The notes under the pieces were generated by a model. It saw nothing but the letters and a program-made list of their open reading frames with translations, was not told the origin of the DNA and made no database searches. 7,154 nucleotides of DNA from an uncultured archaeon (GTDB lineage: Archaea; Thermoproteota; Nitrososphaeria; Nitrososphaerales; Nitrosopumilaceae): assembly GCA_937896495.1 (NCBI GenBank), contig CALBNQ010000217.1:1-7154 (forward strand), read 5' to 3'. A program made the position numbers and the translations under genes. Below, piece by piece: positions 5,019 through 7,154 of this stretch. How positions within the stretch are numbered: the stretch's first letter is position 1; every line of letters starts with the position of its first letter.

Positions 5019-6944
5019 TCAACCTAATTCATAAATTTCATTTAACACATTAGGATTTTCAAGTGAAGACAAATCGCCCAATTCATCACCTAACAATTTT
5101 GATTTTAGTAAACGTCTCATAATTTTTCCTGTTCTAGTTTTTGGCAAATCAGATAATTGAAATACAAATTTTGGTTTGGCAATTTTTCCAATTTTTTGTG
5201 AAATGTAATTAGATACATCTAATTCTAAATTTGAATCCTCTTTGTTATCTGCAACAAAAAATACTACTATTGCTTCACCAGTTATTTCATCTGGAATTGC
5301 AACTGATGCTGCATCTGAAATTTTTAAATGTGAAATTACCGTTTGTTCAATTTCTGCAGTACTCATTCTATGACCTGAGACATTAATTACATCATCCGTT
5401 CTTCCTTGCATGTACCATAAATTATCATTATCAACGTAAACATAATCTCCATGGAACCAAACATTTTCAAATTTAGACCAATACGTTTCAACATATCTAG
5501 AATCATCATGCAGTAAACTTCGTGTCATTGCAGGCCAAGAATCTTTGATAACCAAATATCCATTTTTGTTACGTACAGAATTTCCATTATCATCAAACAC
5601 ATCTAAATTCATTCCAGGGATAGGTACTCCAACAGTAGATGGTTTTAGTTTCATTCCGGGAAATACAGACAACATTGCACCGCCAATTTCTGTTCCTCCA
5701 GATAAATTCATGATAGGAATTTTTCGGTTACCGACTTTTTCAAATAACCACCACCATGAATCCTCATCTAAGGGCTCACCAGTTGTGGGAATATTCTTTA
5801 TTTTATCTAATGAAAATGATTTTAACGGTTCTACATTATTTTTTTTAAAAAATCTTACAGCAGTTGGAGATATGCCAAAAATAGTTGCCTGGTATTTTGA
5901 TAATATCTTCCATGTTTGTTCTATATCTGGATAATCCAGGGCTCCATCATAAATTACCGCCGTAGCTCCTGCGATTAACAATCCATAAACATTCCAAACC
6001 AATCCTGTAATCCAACCAATATCTGCAGGCCAAAATAATACGTCATTTTCATGCGTATCAATTAGGTATAATGCCTGATGTCCTGCAAATACAGAGAATC
6101 CACCATGGGTCTGAATCACTCCTTTTGGTTTACCTGTAGTACCTGAAGTATACAAAATAAACAATGGATCTTCAGATGCCAATATCTCAGTTTCACACGA
6201 TTCACTTTGTGTGGACACAAAATTATCATAAAAAATTAAATTTTTGGATTCCTCATACTTGTCTATTCCCTTATACGGAATAACAATTGTTTTTTCAACC
6301 ATAGTATCTTTGATTGCAATCTCTGCTGTTTGTTTTTGAGATACAGGTTTACCTTTCCTGTAAAATCCATCTGAAATAAAAAGAATTTTTGATTTGCAAT
6401 CTTGTAATCTAGTATGAAGGGATTCTGTACTGTATCCTGAAAAAATAACAGTTTGAACTGCACCAATTTTTGCAGATGCCAATATTGCAAGAATAGCTTC
6501 TTCAATCATGGGTAAATAAATTGAAACTACATCTCCCTTTTTCACCCCAATTGATTTTAATGAATTAGCAAGTTTTGAAACTTTAATATCTAATTCTGAA
6601 TATGTAATTTGAGATGATTCTCCATACTCTGATACAAAATGATATGCAATTTTATTGGGATTTTTTTTTGTAAATTTTTCAACTGATGAAAGATAGATAT
6701 TTGTAAATCCATTTGCAAACCATCTTGATTTTGCAATTCCTTTGGAATCATCTTTTGCAGTAGTGTATGGTAAATCCCACACAATTCCCACATCTTTTTC
6801 AACTGCTCTCCAAAACCATTCAGGATCATTTTTTGCTTTTTTTGATAATTCATCTAATGATGAAATGTTTAGTTTTTGCATAAACTTGAAAATGTTTGAT
6901 TCTTTGAGTTGCTTCTCAGTTGGAATAAATTCAAAATCAGACAA
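5019..6944 (-). CDS. AMP-forming acyl-CoA synthetase, acetyl-CoA synthetase-like, substrate probably larger than acetate
   Basis: Activates a carboxylic acid with ATP to an acyl-AMP and then to an acyl-CoA plus AMP and pyrophosphate, in the cytoplasm. The 641 residues match acetyl-CoA synthetase in length and order. They comprise an N-terminal cap (5-60, with PEWFWRAVEKDVGIVW), the phosphate loop YTSGTTGKPKG (265-275), ADIGWITG (307-314), TTGEP (387-391), the A5 region SGGTEIGG (415-422), HGDY (498-501), GRTDDVINVSGHR (514-526) and the C-terminal lysine motif PKTRTGK (601-607, Lys607). The WWQTETGG of true acetyl-CoA synthetases is changed so that Ser415-Gly416 replace the two tryptophans, one of which closes the acetate pocket; a longer or hydroxylated acyl group is therefore likely. 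The start is TTG at 6944, with an in-frame stop two codons upstream. The next ATG (codon 22) would cut into the conserved cap, so TTG is preferred. The partial gene upstream ends 46 nt away on the same strand and may be co-transcribed. Confidence 0.88.
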   Translation of the reverse strand: MSDFEFIPTEKQLKESNIFKFMQKLNISSLDELSKKAKNDPEWFWRAVEKDVGIVWDLPYTTAKDDSKGIAKSRWFANGFTNIYLSSVEKFTKKNPNKIAYHFVSEYGESSQITYSELDIKVSKLANSLKSIGVKKGDVVSIYLPMIEEAILAILASAKIGAVQTVIFSGYSTESLHTRLQDCKSKILFISDGFYRKGKPVSQKQTAEIAIKDTMVEKTIVIPYKGIDKYEESKNLIFYDNFVSTQSESCETEILASEDPLFILYTSGTTGKPKGVIQTHGGFSVFAGHQALYLIDTHENDVLFWPADIGWITGLVWNVYGLLIAGATAVIYDGALDYPDIEQTWKILSKYQATIFGISPTAVRFFKKNNVEPLKSFSLDKIKNIPTTGEPLDEDSWWWLFEKVGNRKIPIMNLSGGTEIGGAMLSVFPGMKLKPSTVGVPIPGMNLDVFDDNGNSVRNKNGYLVIKDSWPAMTRSLLHDDSRYVETYWSKFENVWFHGDYVYVDNDNLWYMQGRTDDVINVSGHRMSTAEIEQTVISHLKISDAASVAIPDEITGEAIVVFFVADNKEDSNLELDVSNYISQKIGKIAKPKFVFQLSDLPKTRTGKIMRRLLKSKLLGDELGDLSSLENPNVLNEIYELG

Positions 6945-6990
6945 TATTCAATTTTTAAAATTAAAAAGAGTCTAAAAAGATTTTACTAAA
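6945..6990 (-). promoter_or_regulatory. AT-rich gap with possible promoter of the acyl-CoA synthetase gene
   Basis: Read on the minus strand, this gap contains CTTTTTAGA (about 6979-6971) and TTTTTAATTTTAAA (about 6967-6954). The first would place a transcription start about 5 nt before the TTG at 6944. The second is the better TATA match but lies slightly too close to the start codon. T-runs here could equally serve as the terminator of the gene that ends at 6991. The assignment is weak. Confidence 0.3.
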
Positions 6991-7154
6991 TTAGGAAATG
7001 TCTATACCAAGACGTCTAGCACAAGCAATAGCAGATTTTACATCATCTTCTGTAATACCATTTTTTTGAAACTCTTGATTCCAATCCGTTCCAGAATTTA
7101 CTGTATTTTCTTTATAATATTCTCGTAATAGGGTTCCAATTTGATCATCTAATC
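6991..7154 (-). CDS. C-terminal part of an unrecognised gene, running off the window
   Basis: Reading the minus strand inward from the window edge gives 53 open codons before a TAA at 6993-6991. The sequence begins LDDQIGTLLREYYKENTVNS and ends VKSAIACARRLGIDIS. Its composition is protein-like, soluble and rather acidic, with a final segment (ITEDDVKSAIACARRLGI) that looks like a helix preceded by a Thr/Asp cap. The start lies beyond position 7154 and no family was recognised. It is on the same strand as the acyl-CoA synthetase gene, which begins 46 nt downstream, so the two could share a transcript. Confidence 0.65.
   Translation of the reverse strand, partial: LDDQIGTLLREYYKENTVNSGTDWNQEFQKNGITEDDVKSAIACARRLGIDIS

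Noticed and set aside
5545..5934. 129-codon plus-strand ORF
   Set aside because: It is antisense to the conserved core motifs of the acyl-CoA synthetase.
6263..6853. Shorter minus-strand ORFs inside the acyl-CoA synthetase gene
   Set aside because: They are shifted-frame readings of the same gene, with composition typical of such shadows.

Overview
The window looks like chromosomal DNA from an ammonia-oxidising archaeon of the Nitrosopumilus/Nitrosarchaeum type (Thaumarchaeota, now Nitrososphaerota). This is inferred from several things. The DNA is very AT-rich. No gene has a clear Shine-Dalgarno sequence. Several genes instead have a TATA-like box about 25-30 nt before the start codon, as in leaderless archaeal transcripts, and genes are followed by plain T-tracts. 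The window also carries an archaeal-type ornithine cyclodeaminase (the TIGR00300 / AgrE-ArgZ C-terminal family). There is no rRNA, recognisable tRNA, CRISPR array or insertion sequence.

Layout. Positions 13-610 (minus) hold what reads as one roughly 200-codon gene broken into pieces by frame changes, with a well-placed TATA box still in front of it. A divergent small gene (809-1114, plus) encodes a membrane-anchored or secreted protein with a six-cysteine tail. Positions 1115-1439 hold no gene, but end in a strikingly paired element (1362-1432) that lies 7 nt past the stop codon of a small TPR protein (1440-1793, minus). The TPR gene is divergent from an unrecognised 115-residue protein (1927-2274, plus). 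That gene is followed after 51 nt by the ornithine cyclodeaminase gene (2326-3549, plus), which has a perfect 14-bp palindrome between a weak TATA-like box and its start. The rest is on the minus strand: a class I/II PLP aminotransferase (3590-4948) convergent with the cyclodeaminase gene, an acetyl-CoA-synthetase-like AMP-forming acyl-CoA synthetase (5019-6944), and the C-terminal 53 codons of another gene (6991-7154) that runs off the window.

How the genes fit together. The cyclodeaminase should convert ornithine to proline and ammonia. The aminotransferase is an amino-acid enzyme of unknown substrate. The acyl-CoA synthetase has all the adenylation motifs, but the tryptophan pair that fits acetate in true acetyl-CoA synthetases is replaced by Ser-Gly, so a longer or hydroxylated acyl substrate is likely. 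Nothing ties these genes into one operon; most seem to have their own promoters. The least explained items are the broken gene, the structured element at 1362-1432, the palindrome before the cyclodeaminase gene and the odd start region of the aminotransferase.
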